The notes under the pieces are model-generated. The model was not told where the DNA came from. It saw nothing but the letters and a program-made list of their open reading frames with translations, and made no database searches. A stretch of 64,000 nt of DNA, taken from NCBI GenBank assembly GCA_965229525.1, contig OZ245886.1, forward strand, positions 3,472,001 to 3,536,000, read 5' to 3'. This DNA is from HXMU1420-13 sp965229525. GTDB lineage: Bacteria > Bacteroidota > Rhodothermia > Balneolales > Balneolaceae. Below, piece after piece: positions 36,552-45,796 of the stretch (positions within the stretch are counted from its first letter, which is position 1; each line of letters starts with the position of its first letter). The position numbers and the translations under genes were made by a program.

Positions 36552-36583
36552 CAAAAAAAATGCGCATCAAGCTTGATGCGCAT
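36552..36583 (-). terminator. intrinsic terminator with perfect 24-base palindrome
   Basis: A self-complementary 24-base stretch at 36560-36583 (ATGCGCATC then its mirror, centred on AAGCTT) forms a 10-12 bp stem; on the minus strand it is followed by eight T (36552-36559). It lies just after the SRPBCC gene stop and before aroE, so it separates the two units. Confidence 0.85.
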
Positions 36584-36615
36584 CTATTTAATATAATAAA
36601 ATAAGAAAATGCCGC

Positions 36616-37080
36616 TTAGGCTGTCACTTCTTCTTTCGGCTCAAGTTGAGCTTCTTTGAAAGTGTCTGATTCCGCCAATTGCTTAAATTTCTCTAGATCT
36701 TTAACTAACTGAGCTGGTGCTTCTTCGATGAATGTTGCTAATTCTTCAGAAGGATCACCAAAGAATGTACGATAGTCCAAAGAAAACTCTACGCGTGTGC
36801 GTGTTCCGTTATCGAGTGGAGTAAAACGAATAGTACCTGTTTGGTTTAGGTTACCATTAATTGTAATCCACGCGAATCGAGTGTTGCGTAAGTTATCAAT
36901 TAAGTTAGTAGTCCAAACAAAATCTTCGTTACCGATTTTTGTGCGATATTCAAATGTTTGAGAGTTGATGCGCTCTACAACATCAACACGATCCATAAAC
37001 TTTGGAAAATCGACTGGGTTACTTAATAATTCATAAACTTTAGCAAGTGGCAAATCAATTTCGATTCTTTCGTGCGCCAT
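36616..37080 (-). CDS. SRPBCC-fold protein (START/cyclase/CoQ-binding type)
   Basis: A 154-residue protein. MAHERIEIDLPLAKVYELLSNPVDFPKFMDRVDVVERI is the usual beginning of an SRPBCC lipid- or ligand-binding fold; IRFTPLDNGTRTRVEFSLDY gives the last strands. A frame extension of 26 residues upstream to 37158 exists but has no domain content, so the ATG at 37080 is chosen. Function unknown; members bind hydrophobic ligands or polyketides. Followed by a strong terminator, so it is monocistronic. Confidence 0.7.
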   Translation of the reverse strand: MAHERIEIDLPLAKVYELLSNPVDFPKFMDRVDVVERINSQTFEYRTKIGNEDFVWTTNLIDNLRNTRFAWITINGNLNQTGTIRFTPLDNGTRTRVEFSLDYRTFFGDPSEELATFIEEAPAQLVKDLEKFKQLAESDTFKEAQLEPKEEVTA

Positions 37081-37288
37081 AATAGATATCTTGGAAGTAT
37101 TAATCGTTGGGTTTTTATCTGCGATGAACCGGATTTCGATGAAACAGGTAGGATTCATCCATATTGTTCTAAAATACGGATAATATGATTAAGCCTCAAT
37201 GATCTTACCCACAAAAAATTCCTAAAATTCAGCAATCTAGCCCTCGTATTATGAATTAATAAGGGCTTAAGTTGTTAACCGGCGTAAC

Positions 37289-37891
37289 TTATGGTATCGC
37301 TTTCAGATGGCTTATAATTTTTTCATGGATTTCATCTATTCCTGATTCAGCCTCGATTTTTATAAATCTAGGCAGTGTATCGGCTAGATGATCAAACCCA
37401 TTAATTACTCTTTTAAAAAACTCCTCCCCCGCCTGTTCCATTCTATCTTCTTCTAAATGAGCGGTTCTCCGTTTAGATTCTTCCCAACTCATTCTTAAAT
37501 AAAATGTTATATCAGGTTCTCTGCCTAATGATGCAATTGCATTAATTTGATGAATATTATCTAATTCCACACTATTGCGACCAAAACCTTGATACGCCGT
37601 AGTAGAATCATAAAATCTATCTAGAATTACTGTAATTCCATTTTCTAAATCTGGCAATACCTTTTCTGCAACTAGTTGAGCTCTTGCAGCCGAAAACAAC
37701 AGCATTTCTGAAACCGGATGAATATCCATCTTTGAATTAAGGAGCAATTCTCGGATTTGTTCAGAGATTACTACCCCACCAGGCTCTCTATAAACCTGAA
37801 CCAGCTGCCCATTTTTCTCTAGATATTTCTTAAGAAGTGCAATTTGGGTTGATTTACCACTGCCATCAATCCCTTCAAAACTTATAAGCAT
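37289..37891 (-). CDS. tmk: thymidylate kinase
   Basis: A 200-residue dTMP kinase. P-loop FEGIDGSGKSTQ at 4-15, YREPGG for the substrate loop with the DRF/Y-type motif LDRFYDSTTAYQG, and the LID region near RMEQAGEEFFKRV. Normal family length. It sits 17 bases behind the PspC gene at the end of the bfn-bshC operon. Confidence 0.95.
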   Translation of the reverse strand: MLISFEGIDGSGKSTQIALLKKYLEKNGQLVQVYREPGGVVISEQIRELLLNSKMDIHPVSEMLLFSAARAQLVAEKVLPDLENGITVILDRFYDSTTAYQGFGRNSVELDNIHQINAIASLGREPDITFYLRMSWEESKRRTAHLEEDRMEQAGEEFFKRVINGFDHLADTLPRFIKIEAESGIDEIHEKIISHLKAIP

Positions 37892-37908
37892 TTAATATAG
37901 ACGAGTAA

Positions 37909-38709
37909 TTAGAATTCGAAATCGTCCATAAGTTCTACAGGTTCTTTCGGCATTGCAAGTGATAATCCAATATAAATCAACAAACTTGTGCCTGATGTCA
38001 TAAAAAATGCGATTACAAACAACAACCTGGCAACGGTAGAACTAATTCCAAAATACTTAGCCAATCCACCGCAGACTCCAGCCCATTTTTTATCAGATCG
38101 AGACTTCATCAACTTTTTAGATTGCTTGTATCCATAACTAGTGGAAGCAAAAGAATCAAAACTAGAGTAGCTCGAAGTAGATGATTTAGAATCAGAGTCA
38201 CTATCCAGATCATTTCTCAATGTGCTATAAGAACTACCAAAAACATCTTCAGATCCATGCACATCATCCATTTTTTTGCCCCTTCTACTTCTTTCACTAT
38301 TTCTGGGAGCAGATGTAGCCTTTTTTGCAGCTCTTTGTTTCGATTTCATCTCTCTTCGAATTTTTCGTTCAAAAGCTTTTACCCTTCTTCGATCTCCGAC
38401 CAGAAAACCAAACCCAACCAGTGTTACAAGTGCTCCGCCAATAAATGGTAACGCCGAGATTGCACCTTGTGCAAAATTCGACATTTCACCCAACGGCATA
38501 CCTATCCATGAAAGAACAAACATCATACCAGTAAATAGCATCGCTAAACCTGCTACGGTTGAAAAATTCCAAATACTTTTTCCAGACTCTTTCTTTTGAT
38601 CTTCCTCACGTAAGAAGTCTTGCATAGTTGAATGCAATTCGAAATCATCAAAATCGAGCGATGCTGTACCTGTTCTTGAAGAGCTTTTAGTTCTGGTCTT
38701 TTGTGTCAT
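37909..38709 (-). CDS. PspC domain membrane protein
   Basis: A 266-residue protein. Two membrane helices at about 45-110, a charged linker rich in Lys/Arg and Ser (about 115-205), then a PspC domain: KKWAGVCGGLAKYFGISSTVARLLFVI followed by a final membrane segment ending in AMPKEP. PspC domains belong to phage-shock/envelope stress systems, and the tandem architecture suggests a membrane sensor or effector. Function is not shown by sequence. Confidence 0.7.
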   Translation of the reverse strand: MTQKTRTKSSSRTGTASLDFDDFELHSTMQDFLREEDQKKESGKSIWNFSTVAGLAMLFTGMMFVLSWIGMPLGEMSNFAQGAISALPFIGGALVTLVGFGFLVGDRRRVKAFERKIRREMKSKQRAAKKATSAPRNSERSRRGKKMDDVHGSEDVFGSSYSTLRNDLDSDSDSKSSTSSYSSFDSFASTSYGYKQSKKLMKSRSDKKWAGVCGGLAKYFGISSTVARLLFVIAFFMTSGTSLLIYIGLSLAMPKEPVELMDDFEF

Positions 38710-38752
38710 TATATTTCCTCCGAACGCTTACTACGGATAGATAATCATCTGG

Positions 38753-39325
38753 TTACAGCAATCTTACACCCTTTTCGGTAATAAATCCATCTAATTTTAT
38801 ATCATGCTTCTCAGTTGGAATATGCTTAAAAACGAACTTTTCAAATACTAGCCCGATCTTCAATGCCTCTGTAGTCTCCAGGAATTTATCATAATACCCC
38901 TTACCGTATCCAAGCCTATTACCATTTTCATCTACACCTAGTAGTGGAACTATTACCATGTCTATAGATTTTACATCAATATGACTTTTTTTTGGGGGCT
39001 CTAACACACCCCATGAATTTTCTATTAATTCGTGTATTGACTCTAGCGTACTATGTTCAAGAAAATCACCCTTCATGATGGGTACCACAATTGTTTTTCC
39101 CATCTTAAAAAGCTCATCTATTATTGAATGAGTATCTACTTCGAGCCTACTATTCATCGAAATAAAACAGTGAATGATATCGGCTTTTTGTTTGCCAAGA
39201 AAGGAAATGAGAGCATCCTTTATTTGCTCACTTTTAACCTGATAATCATCTTTTGTTATCTTAGATCTCAGCTCTTTTAATTCAATTCTAAGCTTTGCTT
39301 TTTGTTTCTGAACTGATGACATCAC
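38753..39325 (-). CDS. 5-formyltetrahydrofolate cyclo-ligase
   Basis: A 190-residue enzyme that turns 5-formyl-THF into 5,10-methenyl-THF using ATP. The family signature GNRLGYGKGYYDKFL is present, with PLLGVDENG before it. Normal length. It overlaps bshC by ATGA, so it is in the same operon. Confidence 0.88.
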   Translation of the reverse strand: MMSSVQKQKAKLRIELKELRSKITKDDYQVKSEQIKDALISFLGKQKADIIHCFISMNSRLEVDTHSIIDELFKMGKTIVVPIMKGDFLEHSTLESIHELIENSWGVLEPPKKSHIDVKSIDMVIVPLLGVDENGNRLGYGKGYYDKFLETTEALKIGLVFEKFVFKHIPTEKHDIKLDGFITEKGVRLL

Positions 39326-40929
39326 AATTTAATAATGTGATGCTTTTTTAAATCAAGGTCATCTTCCATGAACATAACTAAAAAGCGATCCCAAATATTG
39401 GAACCATATTTATTCATAAAATATATTGGACTTATAGATCTTTCTTGAAGTCCATCAGGGAAAATTTGAGACTTAATGCGAGCGATTCTTTTAAGTTGAG
39501 TCTCTTCTTGCTGTTTGAGCGATCTGTAAACCCGACCCTTTAGTTTATTAACGTCGTTTTCAAACCCAGATAATAACTTGCCAGTAGCTCCTTTTAATGT
39601 AGAGTCAATTGCCTGAATTTGATTCATAGGACCTGCTGACACATTATGTATTTCGGAAATCCATCCGTTAAATATTTCGTCAATATCAGCCGTAGTATTC
39701 AACTCGATATATTTCGATTCTAAGTCTTCTATTCGTTGATTATAACTGCACAATTCGAATGGTAATTTTTCCATAATACGATCAATACCAGCTTCGAGTA
39801 ATGTTGCACTTAATCGTGGAAAAATAATAGGCATTTCCATATCAAATTCTTCATAGAAAGATTTCATTTGAGCATAATATGCTAATTCTCCAGGACCGGC
39901 GACATAACCAATGGTTGGTAATAACACATCTTGAATGATGGGTCGAAGAAATACATTGGGCGAGAACTTTTCAGGTGATTCTTCTATCAAACTAAGCAAT
40001 TCCTCTTTTGTAAAACTCAAACCATCTACAGTCCAATTCTTATCAGCTAATTGAAACTTAAACCGCCCATCTTCTGACAACAGAAAAAGGTTTGTATCCC
40101 CAACTAAAACTTGTCTATGATAGCTTTCTTCTAATTTTCGACTTTGAACTTCAAGCGCATGTCGAATCTTTTCTGCTTTTTCAACTGATTTTTTAAATGT
40201 ATCACCAAGCAAAAACTTTAGATTCTTATCGTGGCTTCCAACTATTAAGAGGCCATACTTTCCAAACCAATTATTTAAGAGCTTGGCGAATGCTGAAATG
40301 TGTGTACCCCCTAATCGATAGCAATTTTCAAGTTCTTCCCACAGTTCCGATGTAAAATCAGTTTCATTAAGAAGTTGTTTCAATTCATTATTTAACGCAG
40401 AAAATGAGGAAGATATAATTTCATCAGATACAGGAATTCCACTACCAGTTTCATTTAATTCTACAGCAATTTTTCCATCATTTCCCGGGATTCCTACTGA
40501 AGCTATCTCTGCAAAATCATGATCTTCGTCTGCCAACCAAAAAACCGGAACAACAGGCCGATTCAACTTTTGCTCCCATTTTCTAGCCAATAAAATTGTT
40601 GTAATCGTTTTATAAATAGTAAATAAAGGACCACCATAAATACCTAACTGTTGTCCGGTTACAACAACTAGTGCTTCTTGGTTCGAAAACTTTTCTAACT
40701 GCGATTTCTGAGATTCTGAAATACCCAACCTAACATGAAACCCTGATAAGGCTGAAACAACCTGGTTCCTGTTCGAATATGAAGGTATCCTTGAAATTCT
40801 ATCTTGCACAGATTCATCATCAAATGGATTTCCAGTAAAATAATCGGTAAGTATTGGATAATTATTTATGTACGTAGAAAAAAGATTTGAAAATGGTAGC
40901 TGAGAAAACGAGCAATGACTTTTTTCCAC
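39322..40929 (-). CDS. bshC: bacillithiol biosynthesis cysteine-adding enzyme BshC
   Basis: A 535-residue protein of the BshC (YllA) family that adds cysteine to glucosamine-malate in the last step of bacillithiol synthesis. Seen are VVTGQQLGIYGGPLFTIYKTIT, VFWLADEDHDFAEI and PTIGYVAGPGELAYYAQ, the conserved Rossmann-type blocks. The partner genes bshA and bshB are not in the window. Overlaps the cyclo-ligase gene and follows the bifunctional nuclease by three bases. Confidence 0.88.
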   Translation of the reverse strand: MEKSHCSFSQLPFSNLFSTYINNYPILTDYFTGNPFDDESVQDRISRIPSYSNRNQVVSALSGFHVRLGISESQKSQLEKFSNQEALVVVTGQQLGIYGGPLFTIYKTITTILLARKWEQKLNRPVVPVFWLADEDHDFAEIASVGIPGNDGKIAVELNETGSGIPVSDEIISSSFSALNNELKQLLNETDFTSELWEELENCYRLGGTHISAFAKLLNNWFGKYGLLIVGSHDKNLKFLLGDTFKKSVEKAEKIRHALEVQSRKLEESYHRQVLVGDTNLFLLSEDGRFKFQLADKNWTVDGLSFTKEELLSLIEESPEKFSPNVFLRPIIQDVLLPTIGYVAGPGELAYYAQMKSFYEEFDMEMPIIFPRLSATLLEAGIDRIMEKLPFELCSYNQRIEDLESKYIELNTTADIDEIFNGWISEIHNVSAGPMNQIQAIDSTLKGATGKLLSGFENDVNKLKGRVYRSLKQQEETQLKRIARIKSQIFPDGLQERSISPIYFMNKYGSNIWDRFLVMFMEDDLDLKKHHIIKL

Positions 40930-40932
40930 AAA

Positions 40933-41514
40933 TTATCCTTTTAGTTTTGAAATTTGGTCTCTCAACTTAGCTGCTTTTTCGTAATTCTCTGTTTCAATCG
41001 CTGTATGCAAGTCAATTTCTAACTGTTCAAGTTTTGATAGTTCTTTTTCAACAGAGACTTCTTGAGGGGATTCTCCTTCAGCTGGAGTTGAAACACCTGG
41101 CTCCTGGTCGGTTTTAATACCTGCCTCCTTTAGAATCCGTTCATTCACGTAAATTTTTGAACCAAAACGAACGGCAAGTGCAATCGCATCACTTGGTCTG
41201 GCATCTACTTCGAATAATTCATCACCACGTTCTAATATGATTTTAGAATAGAAAGTACCTTCAGATAAATCACTAATTAATATGTGTTTCACATAAGCGT
41301 CAAAGCTTTGCACCATATTTTTTAGCAAATCGTGAGTCATTGGTCGTGGGGGTTTAATATTCTCTAATTCCAATGCAATCGCCTGAGCTTCAAATGATCC
41401 GATAATGATGGGTAACCTGCGTACACCGTTTACTTCTGTTAAGATTAGTGCATAAGCTCCACCACTACTAGGACTAGTGGAAAGCCCAAGAATATCCATT
41501 AAAATTTTGCTCAA
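40933..41514 (-). CDS. bifunctional nuclease family protein with UVR domain
   Basis: A 193-residue protein. Residues about 1-135 match the BFN/DUF151 domain (ILGLSTSPSSGGAYALIL, LPIIIGSFEAQAIALELE, EVDARPSDAIALAVRFGS). Residues about 165-193 form a UvrB/UvrC-type UVR helix pair (DLHTAIETENYEKAAKLRDQI). This fusion is common in Bacteroidota relatives. DNase/RNase activity is reported for plant members; the bacterial role is unclear. First gene of the bshC operon. Confidence 0.8.
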   Translation of the reverse strand: MSKILMDILGLSTSPSSGGAYALILTEVNGVRRLPIIIGSFEAQAIALELENIKPPRPMTHDLLKNMVQSFDAYVKHILISDLSEGTFYSKIILERGDELFEVDARPSDAIALAVRFGSKIYVNERILKEAGIKTDQEPGVSTPAEGESPQEVSVEKELSKLEQLEIDLHTAIETENYEKAAKLRDQISKLKG

Positions 41515-41721
41515 GACGTTTTCCTGTTTTAGCTGATTTAATTACTTAGCAGACTCTAAGTTATGGAAAATAAACCAAGTGATAAACCGATTTAGAGGGT
41601 TAACAACATATCTTGAAATTATTTACCTCATCGCATGAATTGCCTAATCCAATCATGTGATATTTTGAACCAAACCGGTAGCATAGATTCCGTCAAGTAC
41701 TTAACACAAATGGAGTATATC

Positions 41722-42240
41722 ATGAGAGTTCATAAAATTATCATCATCGGTTTATTGGGATTTATAATTAGTTCATGCGAAGTGAGTGTTGGCCCTGAAG
41801 GTCCGGCCGGGCGTGATGGTCGAGACGGCCAGGTAGAAATTTATAGTGGTACATTCACTATAAATTCAGATAATGACTTTGGTGTAGTGGATGATTTCGT
41901 GTCAGTAGCTTCTTATGCATGGGATTTGCTCGATGTTGCTACAGTTGACGAAGGCCTTGTATTGGCCTACATTCAGTTTGAAGGAAATACATCGTGGCAA
42001 TCGTTACCCCTATCAACCCCGTTTGAAAATGATGTAGTTGTACTCCGATATGGATTTGACATCGATAATTTTGACCTGATTATCGAGGGTGAGTCCGCCA
42101 ATAATAATGAACTGAATGAAAATATTTTTAATGGGGATATTGTAAGGGTAATTGCTATTCCTCCATCTCAACTTTTCAAGGGAAAGGGAATTGATTACAA
42201 TAATTATCAACAAGTTATAAATGCCTATAACCTAAATTAG
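41722..42240 (+). CDS. small lipoprotein with short collagen-like stretch
   Basis: A 172-residue protein from the ATG at 41722, which follows a GGAG at 41712. The signal IIIIGLLGFIISSC places the lipidated Cys at about residue 19. Next comes GPEGPAGRDGRDGQ, a short Gly-x-y stretch common at the start of this lipoprotein type, then a beta-rich domain of unknown role. A longer frame from 41635 lacks a signal and is rejected. A terminator follows at 42263. Confidence 0.6.
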   Translation: MRVHKIIIIGLLGFIISSCEVSVGPEGPAGRDGRDGQVEIYSGTFTINSDNDFGVVDDFVSVASYAWDLLDVATVDEGLVLAYIQFEGNTSWQSLPLSTPFENDVVVLRYGFDIDNFDLIIEGESANNNELNENIFNGDIVRVIAIPPSQLFKGKGIDYNNYQQVINAYNLN

Positions 42241-42262
42241 GGCTATTTTCAGGGTGCATAAG

Positions 42263-42290
42263 GCCAATAGATTTTCTATTGGCTTTTTTT
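42263..42290 (+). terminator. intrinsic terminator after the lipoprotein gene
   Basis: GCCAATAG (42263-42270) pairs with CTATTGGC (42276-42283) and is followed by a run of seven T (42284-42290). It closes the lipoprotein unit, 11 bases before the RDD gene. Confidence 0.85.
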
Positions 42291-42300
42291 ATTTTCTGGG

Positions 42301-43404
42301 ATGATCAAAGATCCAAAACAAATAGTAACTCCTTATGCATTTTCTGTTCATCCTGATCTTCTTGGATTACCACTTGCCTCTCCAAAACGGCGATTAGCAG
42401 CTCTATTAATTGATCTTTTGATTGCATCTATTTTAACAAGCCTTGGTAATACTTTTTTGGCTTTTGCGGTAACAATCATTGTCTTTTGGGTAGCAATTAG
42501 AACCAGAGGTGAAAGTAAATTCAAAAATTTCCTCAGATATTCCGGGGCTACTATAGCAAGTATATTTGTATTCGCGATTTCATTTGCCATCATAGAATCT
42601 TTTGACCTAGGCGAATCTGAGAGTGTGCCTGAAACTGTTGTTACAATGAATGGTAATGAAGACATCGACTGGGCAGAATTTGGCTCTCGAATGGCTACAA
42701 TGGATTATTCTGATCCAGATGCTATCGAAGAAGGTTTCGAGCAATTTGTAAAAGATTTTGGTTTTGAAGACTCGACTAGTGATGATGCTTCGTTCTTAAC
42801 AAAAATTGACTCAGAATTTACTCAAAAGCTAACTGATTTTAGAACTGCAATTGAAGATAATGATACGCTTGAAGTGGATAGACTTCGAAATGAGTTAGCT
42901 TCGATAATTGCCTCTTATGAGATAAATCAACAAGAAAATAATATAGATAAGTTGTCTGAACATGTTGATGAACTAACCGAAAAAAATGAAGAATTAACCG
43001 AACAAATTGAAAACCCTAGTTTGTATGCCTCATTAAAAAGAACGGCTAAAATGCTGGGGCTTTCAATAGGTTGGATTGGGATTTACTTTATTGCAACAAT
43101 CGCTTATTTCCGTGGACAAACACTCGGTAAACGACTTCTTAAAATTAGGGTAATTAGATTAAATAATAAGCCAATTGGTCTATTTTTCGCTTTTGAACGA
43201 TTTGGTGGATATGCTGCTGGCTTTGCAACCGGTTTAATTGGTTTTTTCCAGATCTTTTGGGATGCAAATCGACAAGCTATTCATGATAAAATAGCAGGAA
43301 CTGTTGTCATAGATTTGCGAGAATCAAAAATGGAAGCAACTAACGACTTACGAAACGAAATACTTGAAAGAGAGAATCTGCTACTTCAAATGCCGGAACT
43401 ATAA
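42301..43404 (+). CDS. RDD family membrane protein with central acidic and coiled-coil insert
   Basis: A 367-residue protein. The RDD signature is split: KRRLAALLIDLLIA near residue 24 with two to three helices, and LGKRLLKIRVIRLNNKPI and IHDKIAGTVV toward the C-terminus with two helices. Between lies about 120 residues, acidic at first (DESESVPET-like region) and then a coiled coil (IDKLSEHVDELTEKNEEL). RDD proteins are often transporters or sensors; the insert is unusual and may bind a partner. Role unknown. Confidence 0.7.
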   Translation: MIKDPKQIVTPYAFSVHPDLLGLPLASPKRRLAALLIDLLIASILTSLGNTFLAFAVTIIVFWVAIRTRGESKFKNFLRYSGATIASIFVFAISFAIIESFDLGESESVPETVVTMNGNEDIDWAEFGSRMATMDYSDPDAIEEGFEQFVKDFGFEDSTSDDASFLTKIDSEFTQKLTDFRTAIEDNDTLEVDRLRNELASIIASYEINQQENNIDKLSEHVDELTEKNEELTEQIENPSLYASLKRTAKMLGLSIGWIGIYFIATIAYFRGQTLGKRLLKIRVIRLNNKPIGLFFAFERFGGYAAGFATGLIGFFQIFWDANRQAIHDKIAGTVVIDLRESKMEATNDLRNEILERENLLLQMPEL

Positions 43405-43421
43405 CTTTATCAAAATATTCA

Positions 43422-43787
43422 ATGCTATCTATATCACTAAAAGAGAAATTCGAATTGTTTCATGAATATTGGACACCCAAAATATTGGGTGAATTCAACG
43501 GTCAACTCATCAAAATAGCCAAGCTCAAAGGTGAATTTGTCTGGCATAATCATGAAAACGAAGACGAACTGTTCTTCATCGTAAAAGGGAAGTTATTGAT
43601 GCGATACCGAGAACATGATATCGAATTAACGGAAGGTGATCTGCACATTGTACAGAAAGGTGTCGATCATTTACCCGTTGCAAAAGAGGAATGCTGGGTA
43701 ATGCTTATCGAACCAAAGGGTACGGCACATACGGGTTCAATAATAACAAAAAGCACCGTGGTTGAATCCGATCAACATTGGATTTAA
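43422..43787 (+). CDS. cupin domain protein
   Basis: A 121-residue single-domain cupin. WHNHENEDELFFIVKGKL matches motif 1 with G(x)5HxH(x)3,4E-type metal ligands, and LTEGDLHIVQKGVDHLP matches motif 2 with the final His. Function not determined. Eighteen bases behind the RDD gene. Confidence 0.75.
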   Translation: MLSISLKEKFELFHEYWTPKILGEFNGQLIKIAKLKGEFVWHNHENEDELFFIVKGKLLMRYREHDIELTEGDLHIVQKGVDHLPVAKEECWVMLIEPKGTAHTGSIITKSTVVESDQHWI

Positions 43788-43854
43788 TCTGTTTTCTAAA
43801 CTTTGATTTTTTCACCTATTTCCACACCTTACGGGTTAATTTAACGATGGAATT

Positions 43855-45150
43855 ATGGGTACAACAAACAAATCGGTTTCTCGAAGGGATTTTTTAAAAA
43901 AAACAGGACTATCAATCGGATTATTTTCCATTGTACCTGCACATGTATTAGGTGGACCCAAACATGTAGCACCCTCCGATAAAATTGCATTTGGATTTAT
44001 TGGATGCGGTAAACAAAGTCCGGGTTTGAGTAATGATTTTATGCAATTGAATGAAGTTCAAATGATTGCAGCGAGTGATGTGGATTCTGTAAAACTCACA
44101 AAATTTAAAGAGCGGGTAAATCGATTTTATGATGATGAGACTGCTTGCCGAGCTTATCTTGATTATGAAGATCTTTTAGAGAGAGACGATATTGATGCTG
44201 TAATAATTTCAACACCAGACCACTGGCATGCTAAACCTTCGATTGAGGCCCTCAAAAATGGAAAAGATGTATATTGTGAAAAACCCCTTTCACATACTAT
44301 TGAAGAAGGTAGAGCAATGGTTGAAGCAACTCGAAAATATGATCGGGTTTTCCAAACGGGTAGTATGCAGCGTTCCTGGGCAAATTTTAGGCAAGCCTGC
44401 GAAATAGTTCGTGGAGGCTATCTTGGTGAAATTAGTACAGTGAAAGTAAATGTTGGTGGTCCATCAACCGCATACAATCTGGAAGAAGAAAAAATGCGAC
44501 CAGAATTAAATTGGGATAAATGGCTAGGTCCGGCGTTCTACGTACATTATAACTCTATCTTGGCTCCGCCATACCCACTCGACAACTGGCCTTTATGGAG
44601 AGCTTACAATGAGTTTGGAGGTGGTGGTGTAACAGATTGGGGTGCTCATATGTTTGATATTGTTCAATGGGCATTGGGGATGGATGAATCTGGTCCGGTT
44701 GAATTCCACCCACCTCAAATGAAAGGTCTGGATCGAGGATTTAATTTCAAGTATGAAAATGGTGTTCATGTAGAGCATGTTGACTTTGGGCGAGGATATG
44801 CCGTTGAATTTACAGGTTCGGAAGGCTCACTAACAGTTAGTCGTGAATTATTTGAGACAAGTAATCCTACATTAAAAGAGCGAGAATTCACTCCTGAAGA
44901 ACGAAATCTTTACTGGAGTACCAATCATTATCAGGATTTTGTGGATTGCATCAAGTCGCGAAAAAAACCAGTAGCTGATGTAGAAATCGGCCACAGAACA
45001 GCTACGATTTGTAACATCGGAAATATAACCTATCAACTTGGAAGATCGTTGTATTGGGACCCAGCAAAGGAAGAATTCATAAACGATGATTTTGCAAATT
45101 CGAAACTTGGTAAAGAATATCGAAAGGGATTTGAACTCCCTGTAGTTTAA
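43855..45150 (+). CDS. Tat-exported Gfo/Idh/MocA family oxidoreductase
   Basis: A 431-residue protein. The N-terminus SVSRRDFLKKTGLSIGL is a twin-arginine signal, so the enzyme is exported folded with its NAD(P) cofactor. FGFIGCGKQ is the Rossmann loop, followed by VIISTPDHWHA and CEKPLSHTIEEG with the catalytic-region Lys. This family includes sugar dehydrogenases and glycosidase-like enzymes of this lineage. Substrate unknown, presumably a periplasmic sugar. The next gene starts at its last base. Confidence 0.85.
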   Translation: MGTTNKSVSRRDFLKKTGLSIGLFSIVPAHVLGGPKHVAPSDKIAFGFIGCGKQSPGLSNDFMQLNEVQMIAASDVDSVKLTKFKERVNRFYDDETACRAYLDYEDLLERDDIDAVIISTPDHWHAKPSIEALKNGKDVYCEKPLSHTIEEGRAMVEATRKYDRVFQTGSMQRSWANFRQACEIVRGGYLGEISTVKVNVGGPSTAYNLEEEKMRPELNWDKWLGPAFYVHYNSILAPPYPLDNWPLWRAYNEFGGGGVTDWGAHMFDIVQWALGMDESGPVEFHPPQMKGLDRGFNFKYENGVHVEHVDFGRGYAVEFTGSEGSLTVSRELFETSNPTLKEREFTPEERNLYWSTNHYQDFVDCIKSRKKPVADVEIGHRTATICNIGNITYQLGRSLYWDPAKEEFINDDFANSKLGKEYRKGFELPVV

Positions 45151-45671
45151 TGAGTAAAGTTGAAGAAGATCATATTCATTTTAAACGAGTTCGTCCAAGA
45201 ATCAGATTGGAAAGTGAGCTTAGTTCTGATGAAATAACCAGTAGAATTCGTAATAAACTTCGTGAAGGTGTTTGTCCGTGTAAAGGTCAGGTAACAGCAC
45301 ATTTTGCAACTATTTATCCCCCGCCAGAGGAACAACATTACTGGTCGCCACAACTTACAATTACTCTGGAGGAACAGGATAACAAAACTCTTATACGAGG
45401 ATTGTATGGTCCACGACCTGCTGTTTGGACTATGTTTGTTTTCTTTTATTCCATCATTGGATTTGTAGCAATTATTGTTTCGATGATTGGCCTTTCGTAT
45501 TGGACTCTTGGCTTGCAGAGTGACATCCTGTGGTTGGTTCCAGTAATGATTTTTATATTCCTAAGTTTGTATTTAGTCGCTTACTTTGGGCAAAAATTTG
45601 GGCACAAGCAACTTACTAGAATCCATCGTTTTCTGGAGGATTGTCTGGAACAAGAAATAGAAACGATTTAG
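45150..45671 (+). CDS. hypothetical membrane protein
   Basis: A 173-residue protein starting in the last base of the preceding stop. The first 85 residues are soluble and beta-like (VTAHFATIYPP, LTITLEEQDNKTLIRGLYG); two membrane helices follow at about 92-117 and 124-147, then a short charged tail. It was not recognised. The domain order suggests a small membrane-bound sensor or an SRPBCC-like domain on an anchor. Confidence 0.5.
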   Translation: MSKVEEDHIHFKRVRPRIRLESELSSDEITSRIRNKLREGVCPCKGQVTAHFATIYPPPEEQHYWSPQLTITLEEQDNKTLIRGLYGPRPAVWTMFVFFYSIIGFVAIIVSMIGLSYWTLGLQSDILWLVPVMIFIFLSLYLVAYFGQKFGHKQLTRIHRFLEDCLEQEIETI

Positions 45672-45796
45672 TTTATACTTTATAGATCATTCTTAATTCA
45701 ATGAGACTCTCATATTGCCTTTATGTGATAAATATCAGTAATTGGGTTGAACAGGATATTCAAATTTTAAGGGTTAAATAAATAGGAAACCAAGTC

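Noticed and set aside
37081..37158. 26-codon extension of the SRPBCC protein
   Set aside because: No domain content; the ATG at 37080 gives the typical family start.
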